A DNA stretch of 64,000 nt from Streptomyces fradiae ATCC 10745 = DSM 40063 (GTDB lineage Bacteria > Actinomycetota > Actinomycetes > Streptomycetales > Streptomycetaceae): contig NZ_CP023696.1 of NCBI RefSeq assembly GCF_008704425.1, forward strand, positions 1,660,501-1,724,500. Reading direction: 5' to 3'. The translations under genes and the position numbers were made by a program. Below the pieces are notes generated by a model that was given only the letters and a program-made list of their open reading frames with translations, searched no databases and was not told where the DNA came from. Below are positions 8,922 to 17,937 of the stretch, in pieces; the stretch's first letter is position 1; each line of letters begins with the position of its first letter.

Positions 8922-9728
8922 TCAGCTCTTGTCGAACCTCGGTGCCTGCCGGCCCTCGCCCTGCGCCTGGCCCTGCTGCTGCGCGCCGTCGCCGCCCTCG
9001 ATGGCCTGCTGCTGCGCGCTCGTCCCGCCGGCCAGCTCGGCCTTCATGCGCTGGAGCTCCAGCTCCACGTCCGTACCGCCCGACAGGCGGTCCAGCTCGG
9101 CCTGGATGTCGTCCTTGGCGAGACCCGACTGGTCGTCCAGGGCACCGGAGGCGAGCAGCTCGTCGATCGCGCCCGCGCGGGCCTGGAGCTGCGCCGTCTT
9201 GTCCTCGGCGCGCTGGATGGCCACGCCCACGTCGCTCATCTCCTCCGAGATGCCGGAGAACGACTCGGCGATGCGGGTCTGGGCCTGCGCGGCCGTGTAC
9301 GTGGCCTTGATGGTCTCCTTGCGCGTGCGGAAGGCGTCCACCTTGGCCTGGAGGCGCTGCGCGGCGAGCGTCAGCTTCTCCTCCTCGCCCTGGAGCGTCT
9401 GGTGCTGCGTCTCCAGGTCGGTGACCTGCTGCTGGAGCGCGGCCCGCCGGGACAGCGCCTCGCGGGCGAGGTCCTCGCGGCCGAGCGCCAGCGCCTTGCG
9501 GCCCTGGTCCTCCAGCTTGGCGGACTGGCCCTGCAGCTGGTTGAGCTGGAGTTCGAGGCGCTTGCGGGAGGTGGCGACGTCGGCCACGCCGCGCCGCACC
9601 TTCTGGAGCAGCTCAAGCTGCTTCTGGTAGGAGTAGTCGAGGGTCTCGCGCGGGTCCTCGGCCCGGTCCAGGGCCTTGTTCGCCTTCGCGCGGAAGATCA
9701 TCCCCATACGCTTCATCACACCGCTCAT
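8922..9728 (-). CDS. pspA: PspA/IM30-family envelope stress protein
   Basis: A 268-residue peripheral membrane protein of the PspA/Vipp1 (ESCRT-III-like) family, which assembles on the inner face of the membrane when it is damaged. The start MSGVMKRMGMIFRAKANKALD and the long, almost continuous coiled coil (about residues 20-215) are typical; the last 40 residues are Gln/Gly-rich. ATG at 9728 is chosen over the internal ATG at 9716 and over longer in-frame extensions because it has a GGGGG-type ribosome binding site upstream and gives the usual family start. On the minus strand a weak ECF-like pair, GGAAGC (9798-9803) and TCTGTC (9774-9779), lies upstream. Confidence 0.95.
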   Translation of the reverse strand: MSGVMKRMGMIFRAKANKALDRAEDPRETLDYSYQKQLELLQKVRRGVADVATSRKRLELQLNQLQGQSAKLEDQGRKALALGREDLAREALSRRAALQQQVTDLETQHQTLQGEEEKLTLAAQRLQAKVDAFRTRKETIKATYTAAQAQTRIAESFSGISEEMSDVGVAIQRAEDKTAQLQARAGAIDELLASGALDDQSGLAKDDIQAELDRLSGGTDVELELQRMKAELAGGTSAQQQAIEGGDGAQQQGQAQGEGRQAPRFDKS

Positions 9729-10035
9729 GGGCTTCGCGCGCCCCCTTCTGAACCGTCTCGGCTGCAGCTCTCCGACAGAACCCACCCTACGGGCCCTGCT
9801 TCCATTACCGCACTGTTCGGGCGCCGATGCGCTCCTCCCCAAGGACGAGTGGCCGCGCCGTTCCCTCCGGCGCAAGGAGTAGAGGACCGCGGATTCCCCC
9901 AGGGATGGCACGGGGTGCCCGTAGGGCGGGCACGGGGTGCCCGTCGGGGTCGCGCGGGCGCGGGGCGCGGGCCGTTGCCGGATCGTTCCCCGCCGGGGTC
10001 GGGTCCAGGCGCGGCACCCCGTACCCTTGGGCCTT
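9729..10035. other. Divergent pspA/DUF3043 intergenic region
   Basis: About 300 bp separate the divergent starts. The left half is relatively AT-rich and should hold the pspA promoter. The right half carries the tandem palindromes at 9907-9942 and a third similar element, GGCACCCCGTACC, at 10013-10025, directly upstream of the DUF3043 start. Confidence 0.5.
9907..9942. promoter_or_regulatory. Tandem GGCAC-GGG-GTGCC palindromes, 22 bp apart
   Basis: GGCACGGGGTGCC at 9907-9919 and GGGCACGGGGTGCCC at 9928-9942 have centres 22 bp apart, two turns of the helix. The half-site and the spacing match the pair upstream of aceE. The binding protein is unknown, and in this GC-rich setting the pair could also be a plain tandem duplication. 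Confidence 0.45.
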
Positions 10036-10632
10036 GTGTTCCGTAGCCGTTCGAAGGATGAGAAGGCCCCCACCGGCAAGGTGACGGCGGACCTCTCCAA
10101 GCAGCCCCGCGACCCGCAGGCCCCCAAGGGCCGCCCCACCCCGAAGCGGAGCGAGGCCCAGTCCCAGCGCCGCCGCGCGGTGACGCCGACGCTCGACCGC
10201 AAGGAGGCGATGCGCCGCCAGCGCGAGGCCCGGCGTGCCGACCTGGCCCGCCAGCGCGAGGCCCTGGCCACCGGCGACGAGCGCTTCCTGCCCGCCCGCG
10301 ACCGCGGCCCCGTCCGCCGGTTCGTGCGCGACTTCGTCGACTCCCGGTTCTTCGTCGCCGAGATGTTCCTGCCGCTCGCGGTGGTCATCCTGGTCCTGTC
10401 GGTGATCCAGGTCGGTCAGATGCAGACGATCGCCACGGTGCTGTGGCTGGGCGTCATCGTCCTGATCGTCGTCGACTCCATCGGCCTGGCGATCCGTCTG
10501 CGCAAGCAGCTCAAGCAGCGCTTCCCGGACACCCCGAAGCGCGGCGCGGTGGCGTACGCCCTGATGCGCTCGCTCCAGATGCGCCGCCTGCGGCTGCCGA
10601 AGCCGCAGGTCAAACGGGGAGAGCGGCCCTGA
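10036..10632 (+). CDS. DUF3043 membrane protein
   Basis: 198 residues. The N-terminal half is very basic and hydrophilic (FRSRSKDEK through the RKEAMRRQREARRADLARQ coiled-coil-like stretch); two adjacent membrane helices follow at about 110-150, and the C-terminal end is basic (RLRLPKPQVKRGERP). This is the actinobacterial DUF3043 family, of unknown function. GTG at 10036 is chosen because it yields the family start; longer in-frame extensions upstream are low complexity. The stop codon overlaps the next gene as CTGA. Confidence 0.88.
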   Translation: MFRSRSKDEKAPTGKVTADLSKQPRDPQAPKGRPTPKRSEAQSQRRRAVTPTLDRKEAMRRQREARRADLARQREALATGDERFLPARDRGPVRRFVRDFVDSRFFVAEMFLPLAVVILVLSVIQVGQMQTIATVLWLGVIVLIVVDSIGLAIRLRKQLKQRFPDTPKRGAVAYALMRSLQMRRLRLPKPQVKRGERP

Positions 10633-11429
10633 GTACCGCGGTCTCGGGGGGCGGGGGCGCGGCCGCCGAGGTACTGACGACGGGTCCCGGCGGACTGCGC
10701 GACACGGTCCGCCAGGAGATCGTCGCCCGCCAGCTCGACGAGCAGATCGGCGCCCGCTACCCGGTGGGCCAGCGGCTGCGGATACTCGACGTCGGCATGG
10801 GCCAGGGCACGCAGGCCCTGCGGCTCGCGCGGGCCGGGCACACGGTGACCGGACTGGAGTCCGACCCCGAGCTGCTGCGGGCGGCCCGCGAGGCCCTGTC
10901 CGGTGAGCCCGCCGGGATCCGGGAGCGGTTCCGGCTGATCGAGGGCGACGGCCGGGAGACCGGCGTCCACTTCCTGCCGGGCAGCTTCGACGTCGTGCTC
11001 TGCCACGGCGTGCTGATGTACGTCGACGAGCCCGACGCCATGCTCGCCGGGCTCGCCCGCATGCTGGCCCCCGGCGGCCTGCTGTCCCTGGTGGTACGGA
11101 ACGCCGACGCGCTGGCCATGCGGCCGGGGCTGGCCGGGGACTGGGCGGGCGCCCTCGCCGCGTTCGACGCGGACACCTGCGCGGGAGAGCGGGGGGTGCC
11201 CGCGCGCGCCGACCGGCTCGACACGCTGACGGCCACGCTCGCCGGCATCGCGGCGCCGCTGCAGGCCTGGTACGGCGTGCGGGTCTTCACCGAGACGGTG
11301 CCCGGCGACGAGGGGCTGCCCGCGGCGCAGGAGCTGGACCGGCTGCTGGCCGCCGAGGACCGCGCGGGGCGCACCGACCCGTACCGGCGCGTGGCGTCGC
11401 TGCTGCACCTGTGCGGCGTCCGGGGCTGA
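10629..11429 (+). CDS. Class I SAM-dependent methyltransferase (CTG start proposed)
   Basis: About 266 residues with the Rossmann SAM-binding motif RILDVGMGQGTQALRLARAG, the acidic residue of the second strand (GLESD) and the motif region SFDVVLCHGVLMYV. The substrate is unknown. No ATG, GTG or TTG lies in frame between the end of the previous gene and residue about 30, but CTG at 10629 overlaps its stop as CTGA and has GGGGAG eight bases upstream, so I propose CTG as the start. The alternative is a GTG about 80 bp further upstream, inside the previous gene. It is translationally coupled to DUF3043. Confidence 0.82.
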   Translation: MSTAVSGGGGAAAEVLTTGPGGLRDTVRQEIVARQLDEQIGARYPVGQRLRILDVGMGQGTQALRLARAGHTVTGLESDPELLRAAREALSGEPAGIRERFRLIEGDGRETGVHFLPGSFDVVLCHGVLMYVDEPDAMLAGLARMLAPGGLLSLVVRNADALAMRPGLAGDWAGALAAFDADTCAGERGVPARADRLDTLTATLAGIAAPLQAWYGVRVFTETVPGDEGLPAAQELDRLLAAEDRAGRTDPYRRVASLLHLCGVRG

Positions 11430-11712
11430 CGGGGCTGAGCGGCGTCCGGGGCTCGGACGGGCGGGTACGGCCCGCGGGACCGACGGCGGGCGCGCGGGGC
11501 TGACGGGCCTGTGCTGCGTCCGGGACTGACGGCGGGGCGCCGACGACGCCCGATCCGGCGAGGCCCGCGAGCGCAGAGGGCCCGCGGTCGGCCGCTTCGC
11601 GGGCGGGGCCGGGCGGGCGCCGTGCGGAGGCCGGATCGTACGCCCCCGGATCGGCCGGAATCCGCGCCCCGGCGGGACAGGTGCGGACCGGGTCCGCGGC
11701 GTCCTAGCCGGT

Positions 11713-13584
11713 GTGAGTAGTGAGAGCTCTGTGGACAAGGGCGCCGCGACGCCCCGGCTGCCCGCGCGGGAGACCTGGCGGGCGCTGTACCGGCACTTCC
11801 GGCCGCACCGCGCGGTCGTCGCCCTCGGCACGCTGCTGGCGCTGGTCGGCACCGTGGCCGGACTGGCGCAGCCACTCGCCGCCAAAGCCCTGGTCGAACG
11901 GCTCGGCCGGGAGGAGTCGATCACGGGCGTGCTGCTCGCTCTGACCGCGCTGGTGGTCGCCGGGACGGCGGTCCAGGCGGTCGGCTCGTACGTCCTGGAG
12001 CGCACCGCCGAGTCGGTGGTGCTCGCCGCCCGGCGGTCGCTGATCGGGCGGCTGCTGCGGCTGCGGCTGGCGGAGGTGGAGCGGACCCAGCCGGGCGACC
12101 TGATGTCGCGGATCACCTCGGACACGACGCTGCTGCGGGCCGTGACGACCCAGTCGGTCGTCTCCGCGGTGACGGGCGGGGTCGGCTTCCTGGCCACGCT
12201 GGTGATGATGCTGCTCATGGACGCCGTGCTGCTCGGCGTGACCCTCGGGGTGATCGTGCTGATCGGCGGGGCGTTCGCGCTGGCCATGCCCAGGATCGCG
12301 GAGGCGACGCGGCGCTCGCAGGAGGCGGTCGGGGAGATATCCAGCCGTCTGGAGCGGGTCTTCGGGGCGTTCCGCACCGTGAAGGCGTCGGGCGCCGAGG
12401 AGCGGGAGACCGCCGCCGTGGAGGCCGCCGCGCAGGAGGCGTGGCGGCACGGGGTGAAGGCCGCGAAGTGGCAGGCGCTCGCCGGTTCGTCGGTGGGGCT
12501 CGCGATCCAGGTGTCGTTCCTGGCGGTGCTCGGCATCGGCGGGGCGCGGGTCGCGTCCGGGGCGATCACCGTCGCCGAGCTGATCGCGTTCCTGCTGTAC
12601 CTGTTCTACCTGATGGAGCCGGTGTCGCAGCTCGTGGAGGCGGCGACGCAGTACCAGAAGGGGTCGGCGGCCATCGCCCGCGTCGAGGAGGCGGAGCGGC
12701 TGGCGGTGGAGGACCCCGCCGGGGCGGCGGGCGGCTCGGCGGCCCGGGTTCCGGCCGGGGCGGCGGGCTCGGCGGCCGGGGCGGCGGGCTCCCCGGTCGG
12801 AGGGGCGGGCTCGACGGCCGGAGGAGGGGCGTCGGCCGGAGGAGGGGCGTCGGTCGTCTTCGAGAACGTCGCCTTCCGCTACCGGGACGACCTGCCGTAC
12901 GTCCACCACGGGGTGTCGTTCGAGGTGCCCGGTCCGGGCATGACCGCCTTCGTCGGCCCGTCGGGCGCCGGGAAGACGACCGTCTTCGGTCTGGTCGAGC
13001 GGTTCTACGAGGCGACCGGCGGCCGGGTCCTGGTGGACGGCAGGGACGTGCGCGACTGGCCGGTCGCCGAGCTGCGGGCCTCCATCGGGTACGTGGAGCA
13101 GGACGCCCCGGTCCTGGCGGGCACGCTCCGCGACAACCTGCTGTTCGCCGCGCCCGACGCGACGGAGGGGGACATCCGCGAGGTGCTCGTCCGGGCGCGG
13201 CTGGACGCGCTCGTGGAGCGCTTGCCGGAGGGGCTGGACACCCTGGTGGGGCACCGCGGCTCGAAGCTGTCGGGCGGCGAGCGGCAGCGGGTGGCCGTCG
13301 CCCGCGCGCTGCTGCGCAAGCCCCGGCTGCTCCTGCTGGACGAGGCCACCTCGCAGCTCGACGCGGTGAACGAGCTGGCGCTGCGGGACGTCGTCGCCGA
13401 GGCGGCGCGGGACGTGACCGTCCTGGTGGTGGCGCACCGGCTGTCCACGGTGACGCTGGCCGACCGGATCGTGGTGATGGACGCCGGCCGGGTGCGGGCG
13501 GTGGGCACGCACGACGAGCTGGTGGCGGGCGACCCGCTGTACGGGGAGCTGGCCGCGACCCAGTTCCTGGCGGCTCGCGCGTAG
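11713..13584 (+). CDS. ABC transporter, fused membrane and ATP-binding domains
   Basis: A 623-residue half-transporter of the exporter type that would work as a homodimer. Six membrane helices span residues about 35-310; a Gly/Ala-rich low-complexity linker (about 325-378) follows. The nucleotide-binding domain has Walker [10 protein letters not shown] (415-423), signature [10 protein letters not shown] (519-528), Walker [11 protein letters not shown] and the switch His in VVAHRLS. The substrate is not evident. GTG at 11713 is the first plausible start but has a weak ribosome binding site. The 283 bp upstream look non-coding. Confidence 0.93.
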   Translation: MSSESSVDKGAATPRLPARETWRALYRHFRPHRAVVALGTLLALVGTVAGLAQPLAAKALVERLGREESITGVLLALTALVVAGTAVQAVGSYVLERTAESVVLAARRSLIGRLLRLRLAEVERTQPGDLMSRITSDTTLLRAVTTQSVVSAVTGGVGFLATLVMMLLMDAVLLGVTLGVIVLIGGAFALAMPRIAEATRRSQEAVGEISSRLERVFGAFRTVKASGAEERETAAVEAAAQEAWRHGVKAAKWQALAGSSVGLAIQVSFLAVLGIGGARVASGAITVAELIAFLLYLFYLMEPVSQLVEAATQYQKGSAAIARVEEAERLAVEDPAGAAGGSAARVPAGAAGSAAGAAGSPVGGAGSTAGGGASAGGGASVVFENVAFRYRDDLPYVHHGVSFEVPGPGMTAFVGPSGAGKTTVFGLVERFYEATGGRVLVDGRDVRDWPVAELRASIGYVEQDAPVLAGTLRDNLLFAAPDATEGDIREVLVRARLDALVERLPEGLDTLVGHRGSKLSGGERQRVAVARALLRKPRLLLLDEATSQLDAVNELALRDVVAEAARDVTVLVVAHRLSTVTLADRIVVMDAGRVRAVGTHDELVAGDPLYGELAATQFLAARA

Positions 13585-13675
13585 CGGTCGGGCGTGCCCG
13601 GCCGGCGGGGCGGATGCCCCCTGATCGGGTGCGCTGCGCGGGCAGGGGCGCGCGGACGAAAGGGATACTCCGGAC

Positions 13676-14782
13676 ATGGATGCCCTCCCGCCGCGCCCCC
13701 GCACGCCGCTGCCGCCCCTCGCCGCCGTGGCCGTCGCGGCCACGGCCGCCCTGCTGGGCGGCTGCACCGCCGCCCCGCTCCCCGCGGGCCCCGCGGCGGC
13801 CGGGCCCCGCGTCCCGGCGACCGCGCCGACCCGGGCGGCGGCCGAGCCGCGGCAGCCGGGCGACCTGCAGAGCGAGTACCAGACCGTCATCAAGAACGTC
13901 CTGCCGTCGGTCGTCACCATCGAAGCGGGCGACAGCCTGGGCTCGGGCGTCGTCTACGACGCCGAGGGGCACATCGTCACCAACGCCCACGTCGTCGGCT
14001 CCGCCCGCAGCTTCCGCGTCACCATCGCCACCCGCGAGCAGCCCGTCGCCGCGCGGCTGGTCTCCAGCTACCCGGAGCAGGACCTCGCCGTCATCAAACT
14101 GGAGGGCGCCCCGCCGGAGGGGGTGCGGCCCGCCCGGTTCGGGGACTCGGCGAAGGTGGAGGTCGGGCAGATCGTCCTCGCCATGGGCGCCCCGCTGGGG
14201 CTGTCCGGCTCCGTCACGCAGGGCATCGTCTCCGCGATCGGCCGCACGGTCAGCGAGGGCGACTCCGGCGGGGGGACGGGCGCGACGATCGGCAACATGG
14301 TGCAGACCTCCGCGCCGATCAACCCGGGCAACAGCGGCGGCGCGCTCGTCAACCTGGACAGCGAGGTCATCGGCATCCCGACCCTCGCGGCGGCCGACCC
14401 GGAGCTGGGCGGCGGGACGGCGCCGGGGATCGGCTTCGCCATTCCCGTGTCGATGGTGCGGACGGTCGCCGACCAGATCGTGAAGTACGGGAGCGTACGG
14501 GAGTCGGGGCGGGCCGCGCTCGGGATCTCGGGGCGGACGGTGCTGGACGACGACTACCGCCCGGCCGGGGTCGCGGTGGAGCGCGTCACGGAGGACGGCG
14601 CCGCGCAGGCGGCGGGGCTGCGGGTGGGCGACATCATCACGCGGGTGGGCGGCGACGAGATCACCACGATCACCTCGCTGCTGGAGGCCCTGGCGTCGAT
14701 GCAGCCGGGGCAGCGGGTGCAGGTGCGCTACCTGCGCGAAGGCAAGGGGCGGACGGCGCAGGTCACCCTGGGCGAGATGTGA
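13676..14782 (+). CDS. HtrA/DegP-like serine protease with PDZ domain, lipoprotein
   Basis: A 368-residue trypsin-like protease. The N terminus has a hydrophobic signal ending in a lipobox-like LLGGC (Cys30), so it is probably tethered outside the membrane. The catalytic triad is H105 (TNAHVV), D136 (EQDLAVIKL) and S220 (NPGNSGGAL). A C-terminal PDZ domain spans about 275-360 (GVAVERV through GDIITRVGGDEI). Such proteases degrade or process misfolded envelope proteins. It stands alone 91 bp after the ABC transporter gene. ATG at 13676 is the natural start. Confidence 0.95.
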   Translation: MDALPPRPRTPLPPLAAVAVAATAALLGGCTAAPLPAGPAAAGPRVPATAPTRAAAEPRQPGDLQSEYQTVIKNVLPSVVTIEAGDSLGSGVVYDAEGHIVTNAHVVGSARSFRVTIATREQPVAARLVSSYPEQDLAVIKLEGAPPEGVRPARFGDSAKVEVGQIVLAMGAPLGLSGSVTQGIVSAIGRTVSEGDSGGGTGATIGNMVQTSAPINPGNSGGALVNLDSEVIGIPTLAAADPELGGGTAPGIGFAIPVSMVRTVADQIVKYGSVRESGRAALGISGRTVLDDDYRPAGVAVERVTEDGAAQAAGLRVGDIITRVGGDEITTITSLLEALASMQPGQRVQVRYLREGKGRTAQVTLGEM

Positions 14783-15142
14783 CGGCCCGCGGGACGCGAC
14801 GGCGTGCCGGCGGGGTGCGCCCGGCGTGCGGGCGGATGCCCGGCGTAGGGGCGTGACGCCCGGCGTAGGGGCGTGATGCGTACCGGTGTACGGAGTGCCC
14901 CGGGCGGAGCGCCCCGGGGGACGGGACCGGTCCGTCCTTCCCGACCCGGCCGCGCCCGGCCGGTCCGGGGAGGGGCGGCGGCCCGCCCTGGCGGCGGGCC
15001 GGCGCGGCCCCGGCCGGTCGGGACCCGGTGAGCCGGACCCCCGCCGGCCCCCCGGAGACCGGGACCCGGAGACCGGGACCCTGCGGTCAGGACCCGGCGG
15101 TCACGACTCGGCGTTCAGGTCCCGGCGTTCACGACTCGGCGT
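14783..15142. other. 360-bp intergenic region, no gene seen
   Basis: GC-rich sequence between the protease gene and a convergent 68-codon gene, with several short direct repeats. The right end merges into the 14-bp tandem repeat at 15101-15159. Confidence 0.5.
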
Positions 15143-15159
15143 TCACGACTCGGCGTTCA
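15101..15159. repeat. TCACGACTCGGCGTTCA repeat reaching into a coding end
   Basis: The 17-bp unit occurs at 15101-15117, 15129-15145 and 15143-15159; the last two overlap, giving a 14-bp period. The last copy contains the stop codon (15143-15145) and final codons of the small gene on the minus strand. Confidence 0.8.
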
Positions 15160-15349
15160 GCGACATCGGGCCGTAGATCTTCGTGTCGTCCTCGTAGAGG
15201 CTGGCCTGCTGCGCGCCGCCCTCCAGCAGGTCCCGCCAGGTCTCGCCGATCCAGGACTCGGCGTCCCCCTGCGTGGTGAACTCCTCCGGCCGCACCGCCG
15301 GCTCCACCTCCGTGCCGTCGGCACTCTCGAACCGCCACGTCCACGCCAT
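15143..15349 (-). CDS. Small conserved-looking hypothetical protein
   Basis: 68 residues beginning MAWTWRFESADGTEV, acidic and rich in Trp for its size. I recognise it as a short hypothetical of the type common in Streptomyces but can assign no domain. ATG at 15349 lies 93 bp from the divergent cobU fusion start, with longer in-frame extensions running antisense to cobU. Its last codons lie in a tandem repeat, so the length of the C terminus may vary between strains. Confidence 0.7.
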   Translation of the reverse strand: MAWTWRFESADGTEVEPAVRPEEFTTQGDAESWIGETWRDLLEGGAQQASLYEDDTKIYGPMSLNAES

Positions 15350-15442
15350 GTGCCCCTCCAAGGGTTCCCGCACCAGTGCTGGTTCCTGCCCGCAGCGTAG
15401 CCGGGCGCGCAGCCGCGCGGGGCTCACGGGAAGATCGGGTAC

Positions 15443-16642
15443 GTGGAACTGACTCTGCTCGGCACCGGAGCCCCGGCCGGGCTCCCCCGCCCCGGCTGCC
15501 CCTGCGCCGCGTGCGCCACCGCCCGCGGCCCCTACGCGCGCAGCGCCGCCTCGCTGCTCGTGGACGGCGCGCTGCTCCTGGACCTCACCCCCGGCGCCGC
15601 CCTGGCCGCCGCCCGCGCGGGGCGCACCCTGACGGGCGTACGGCAGGTGCTGCTCACCCACCCGCACGACGGCCCGCCCGTGGAGCTGCCCGCCGGGCTG
15701 CCGACGGCCGGCCGGGTGCCGGACGGCCGGGAGCTCACCCTCATCAGCGGGCACCGGGTCCGGGCCGTGGCGCTGGACGCGCCCGGCACCGGGTACGAGG
15801 TGGCGTCCCTGGAGGGGGCCCGGATGCTGTACCTGCCGCCGGGCGGCGCCCCCGCCGGGCCGGCCGCGCGGCAGCGCCCGTACGACCTGGTCGCGCTCGA
15901 CGTGACCGGCCGGCCCGACGCGCTGGCCCGGCTCCGGGCGGTGGGCGCGGTCGGGGCGGAGACCGACGTGCTCGCCGTGCACCTGGACCACGACGCGGCG
16001 CCCGGCCCCGCGCTGGACCGGCGGCTCGGCGCGGCCGGGGCCAGGGCCGTGCCCGACGGGACGACGCTGACGGTCGGCGCGTACCGGGAGGCGCCCGCGC
16101 CGCCCCGGCGCACCCTGGTGACCGGCGGCGCCCGGTCGGGCAAGTCGCTGGAGGCCGAGCGGCGCCTGGAGGCGTACCCGGACGTGGTGTACGTGGCGAC
16201 GGGCGGGGGCCGGGACGGCGACGCCGAGTGGGCGGCCCGCGTCGGCGCGCACCGGGAGCGCAGGCCCGCCTCCTGGCGCACCGAGGAGACCTGCGAGGTC
16301 GCGGAGCTGCTCGCGGCGGACGGGCCGCCGCTGCTGGTCGACTGCCTGTCGCTGTGGCTGACCGACGCGATGGACCGGGTCGGCGCCTGGGACGACGGGA
16401 CCTGGGCCCGCACCGGTGAGAAGGCGCTGCGGGAGCGGGTCGCGGAGCTGGTGGCCGCCGTCCGCGCGACGCGCCGCACGGTGGTCGCCGTCACCAACGA
16501 GGTGGGCTCCGGCGTCGTCCCCGCGACGGCCGCCGGGCGGCGCTTCCGGGACGAGCTGGGGCGGCTCAACGCGGCCTTCGCCGACGAGTGCGAGCAGGTG
16601 CTCCTCGCGGTGTCCGGGCAGGTCCTGGTGGTGCGCGGCTGA
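15443..16642 (+). CDS. cobU: CobU with N-terminal metallo-beta-lactamase-like domain
   Basis: A 399-residue fusion. Residues about 1-215 resemble a PhnP-like metallo-beta-lactamase fold, with GTGAPAGLP, a CPCAAC cysteine cluster (19-24) and THPHDG where active enzymes have HxHxDH. Residues about 222-399 are CobU: P-loop GGARSGKS (228-235), the AHRERRP segment with the guanylylated His, VDCLSLWL and TNEVGSGVVP. CobU phosphorylates adenosylcobinamide and converts it to adenosylcobinamide-GDP, which CobS uses; cobS is 3.3 kb downstream and cobT is next. The metal-site motif is incomplete, so the N-terminal domain may be structural or regulatory. GTG at 15443 is chosen. Confidence 0.92.
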   Translation: MELTLLGTGAPAGLPRPGCPCAACATARGPYARSAASLLVDGALLLDLTPGAALAAARAGRTLTGVRQVLLTHPHDGPPVELPAGLPTAGRVPDGRELTLISGHRVRAVALDAPGTGYEVASLEGARMLYLPPGGAPAGPAARQRPYDLVALDVTGRPDALARLRAVGAVGAETDVLAVHLDHDAAPGPALDRRLGAAGARAVPDGTTLTVGAYREAPAPPRRTLVTGGARSGKSLEAERRLEAYPDVVYVATGGGRDGDAEWAARVGAHRERRPASWRTEETCEVAELLAADGPPLLVDCLSLWLTDAMDRVGAWDDGTWARTGEKALRERVAELVAAVRATRRTVVAVTNEVGSGVVPATAAGRRFRDELGRLNAAFADECEQVLLAVSGQVLVVRG

Positions 16643-16740
16643 CCGCCCGGCCGGGCCGCTCCGGGGATCCGGCCGGCCCGGCGCCGGCCTCCCCGCCGGC
16701 CCGGCACCGGCCGTCTCGCCGGGCCGGTACTGTTCCGCGA

Positions 16741-17832
16741 ATGAGCAGGCTGAATCTCGACGACTTCTCCGAACTGATCGAGCGCCCGGACAGCGGCACC
16801 CGCAGGGACGCCGAGGAACGCCGGGAGCGGCTCTCCGTGCCGCCCGGCGCGCTCGGCCGCCTGGACGAGCTCGGGGAGTGGCTCGCCGCGGCGCAGGGCG
16901 CCGTGCCCGTACGGCCCGTGGAGCGGCCGAAGCTGGTGCTGTTCGCCGGGGACCACGGGGTGGCCGCGCTCGACGTGTCGGGCCGCCCGGCCGGGGCGGC
17001 GCACGTCCTCGTACGGCGCGTGCTCGACGGCGCCAGTCCGGCCGCCGTGCTGGCCCGGCGCGCCGGGGTGCCGGTGCGGGTCGTGGACGCGGGCCTGGAC
17101 TGCGACCCCGCGCTGCTCCCCGACGACGTCGTACGGCGCCGGGTGCGGCGCGGCAGCGGGCGGATCGACGTGGCGGACGCCCTCACGGCGGAGGAGGCCG
17201 AGCGGGCGGTGCGGCTCGGTGTGGCCGTCGCCGACGAGGAGGCCGACTCGGGCACGGACCTGGTGGTCCTGGGCGACCTGAGCGTCGGCGGGACCACGGT
17301 GGCCGCGACGCTGATCGCCGCGCTGTGCGGCACCGACGCCTCGGTGGTGACCGGGCGGGGCGGCGCCGGCATCGACGACCTGGCGTGGATGCGCAAGTGC
17401 GCGGCGGTCCGCGACGCGCTGCGCCGGGCCCGGCCCGTGCTGGGCGACCAGCTGGCGCTGCTGGCGGCGGTGGGCGGCGCGGACTTCGCCGCGATGACCG
17501 GCTTCCTGCTCCAGTCGGCGGTGCGGCGGATGCCGGTGATCCTGGACGGCGTGGTGTCGGCGGCGTGCGCGCTGGTCGCGCAGCGGGCGGCGTTCCGGGC
17601 GCCGGACTGGTGGCTGGCCGGGCAGGTCAGCGGGGAGCCCGCGCAGGCGAAGGCGTTGGACCGGATGGCGCTCAACCCGCTGCTCGACCACGGCGTCACT
17701 GTGGGCGAAGGAACCGGGGCGCTGCTCGCCCTGCCCCTCGTCCAGGCCGCCGCGGCGCTCGCGGCGGAGCTGCCGGTACGGCCCGACCAGCCGGAGCCGC
17801 AGGACGCGGGCGGGACGGGCGGCATGGACTGA
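16741..17832 (+). CDS. cobT: Nicotinate-nucleotide:dimethylbenzimidazole phosphoribosyltransferase CobT
   Basis: 363 residues. It makes alpha-ribazole phosphate, the lower-ligand precursor of cobalamin. The family landmarks PPGALGRLDELGEWLA, LFAGDHGVA and GEGTGALLALPL are present, with E323 as the likely catalytic base. The ATG at 16741 follows the cobU stop by 98 bp and gives the family N terminus. A perfect 19-bp hairpin follows at 17838-17880, so transcription probably ends there and the downstream membrane protein genes are separate. Confidence 0.95.
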   Translation: MSRLNLDDFSELIERPDSGTRRDAEERRERLSVPPGALGRLDELGEWLAAAQGAVPVRPVERPKLVLFAGDHGVAALDVSGRPAGAAHVLVRRVLDGASPAAVLARRAGVPVRVVDAGLDCDPALLPDDVVRRRVRRGSGRIDVADALTAEEAERAVRLGVAVADEEADSGTDLVVLGDLSVGGTTVAATLIAALCGTDASVVTGRGGAGIDDLAWMRKCAAVRDALRRARPVLGDQLALLAAVGGADFAAMTGFLLQSAVRRMPVILDGVVSAACALVAQRAAFRAPDWWLAGQVSGEPAQAKALDRMALNPLLDHGVTVGEGTGALLALPLVQAAAALAAELPVRPDQPEPQDAGGTGGMD

Positions 17833-17837
17833 CGCAC

Positions 17838-17880
17838 GCACCGGTGCGGCCCGCCCGCCAGGGGCGGGCCGCACCGGTGC
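17838..17880. terminator. Strong hairpin after cobT
   Basis: A perfect 19-bp stem (17838-17856 with 17862-17880) with a 5-nt loop lies six bases after the cobT stop. Confidence 0.9.
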
Positions 17881-17937
17881 GCGACGTGGCCGCGCGCCCC
17901 CGGACGACCGCGCCGCACGCGCCTCAGGGGGAGCCCA

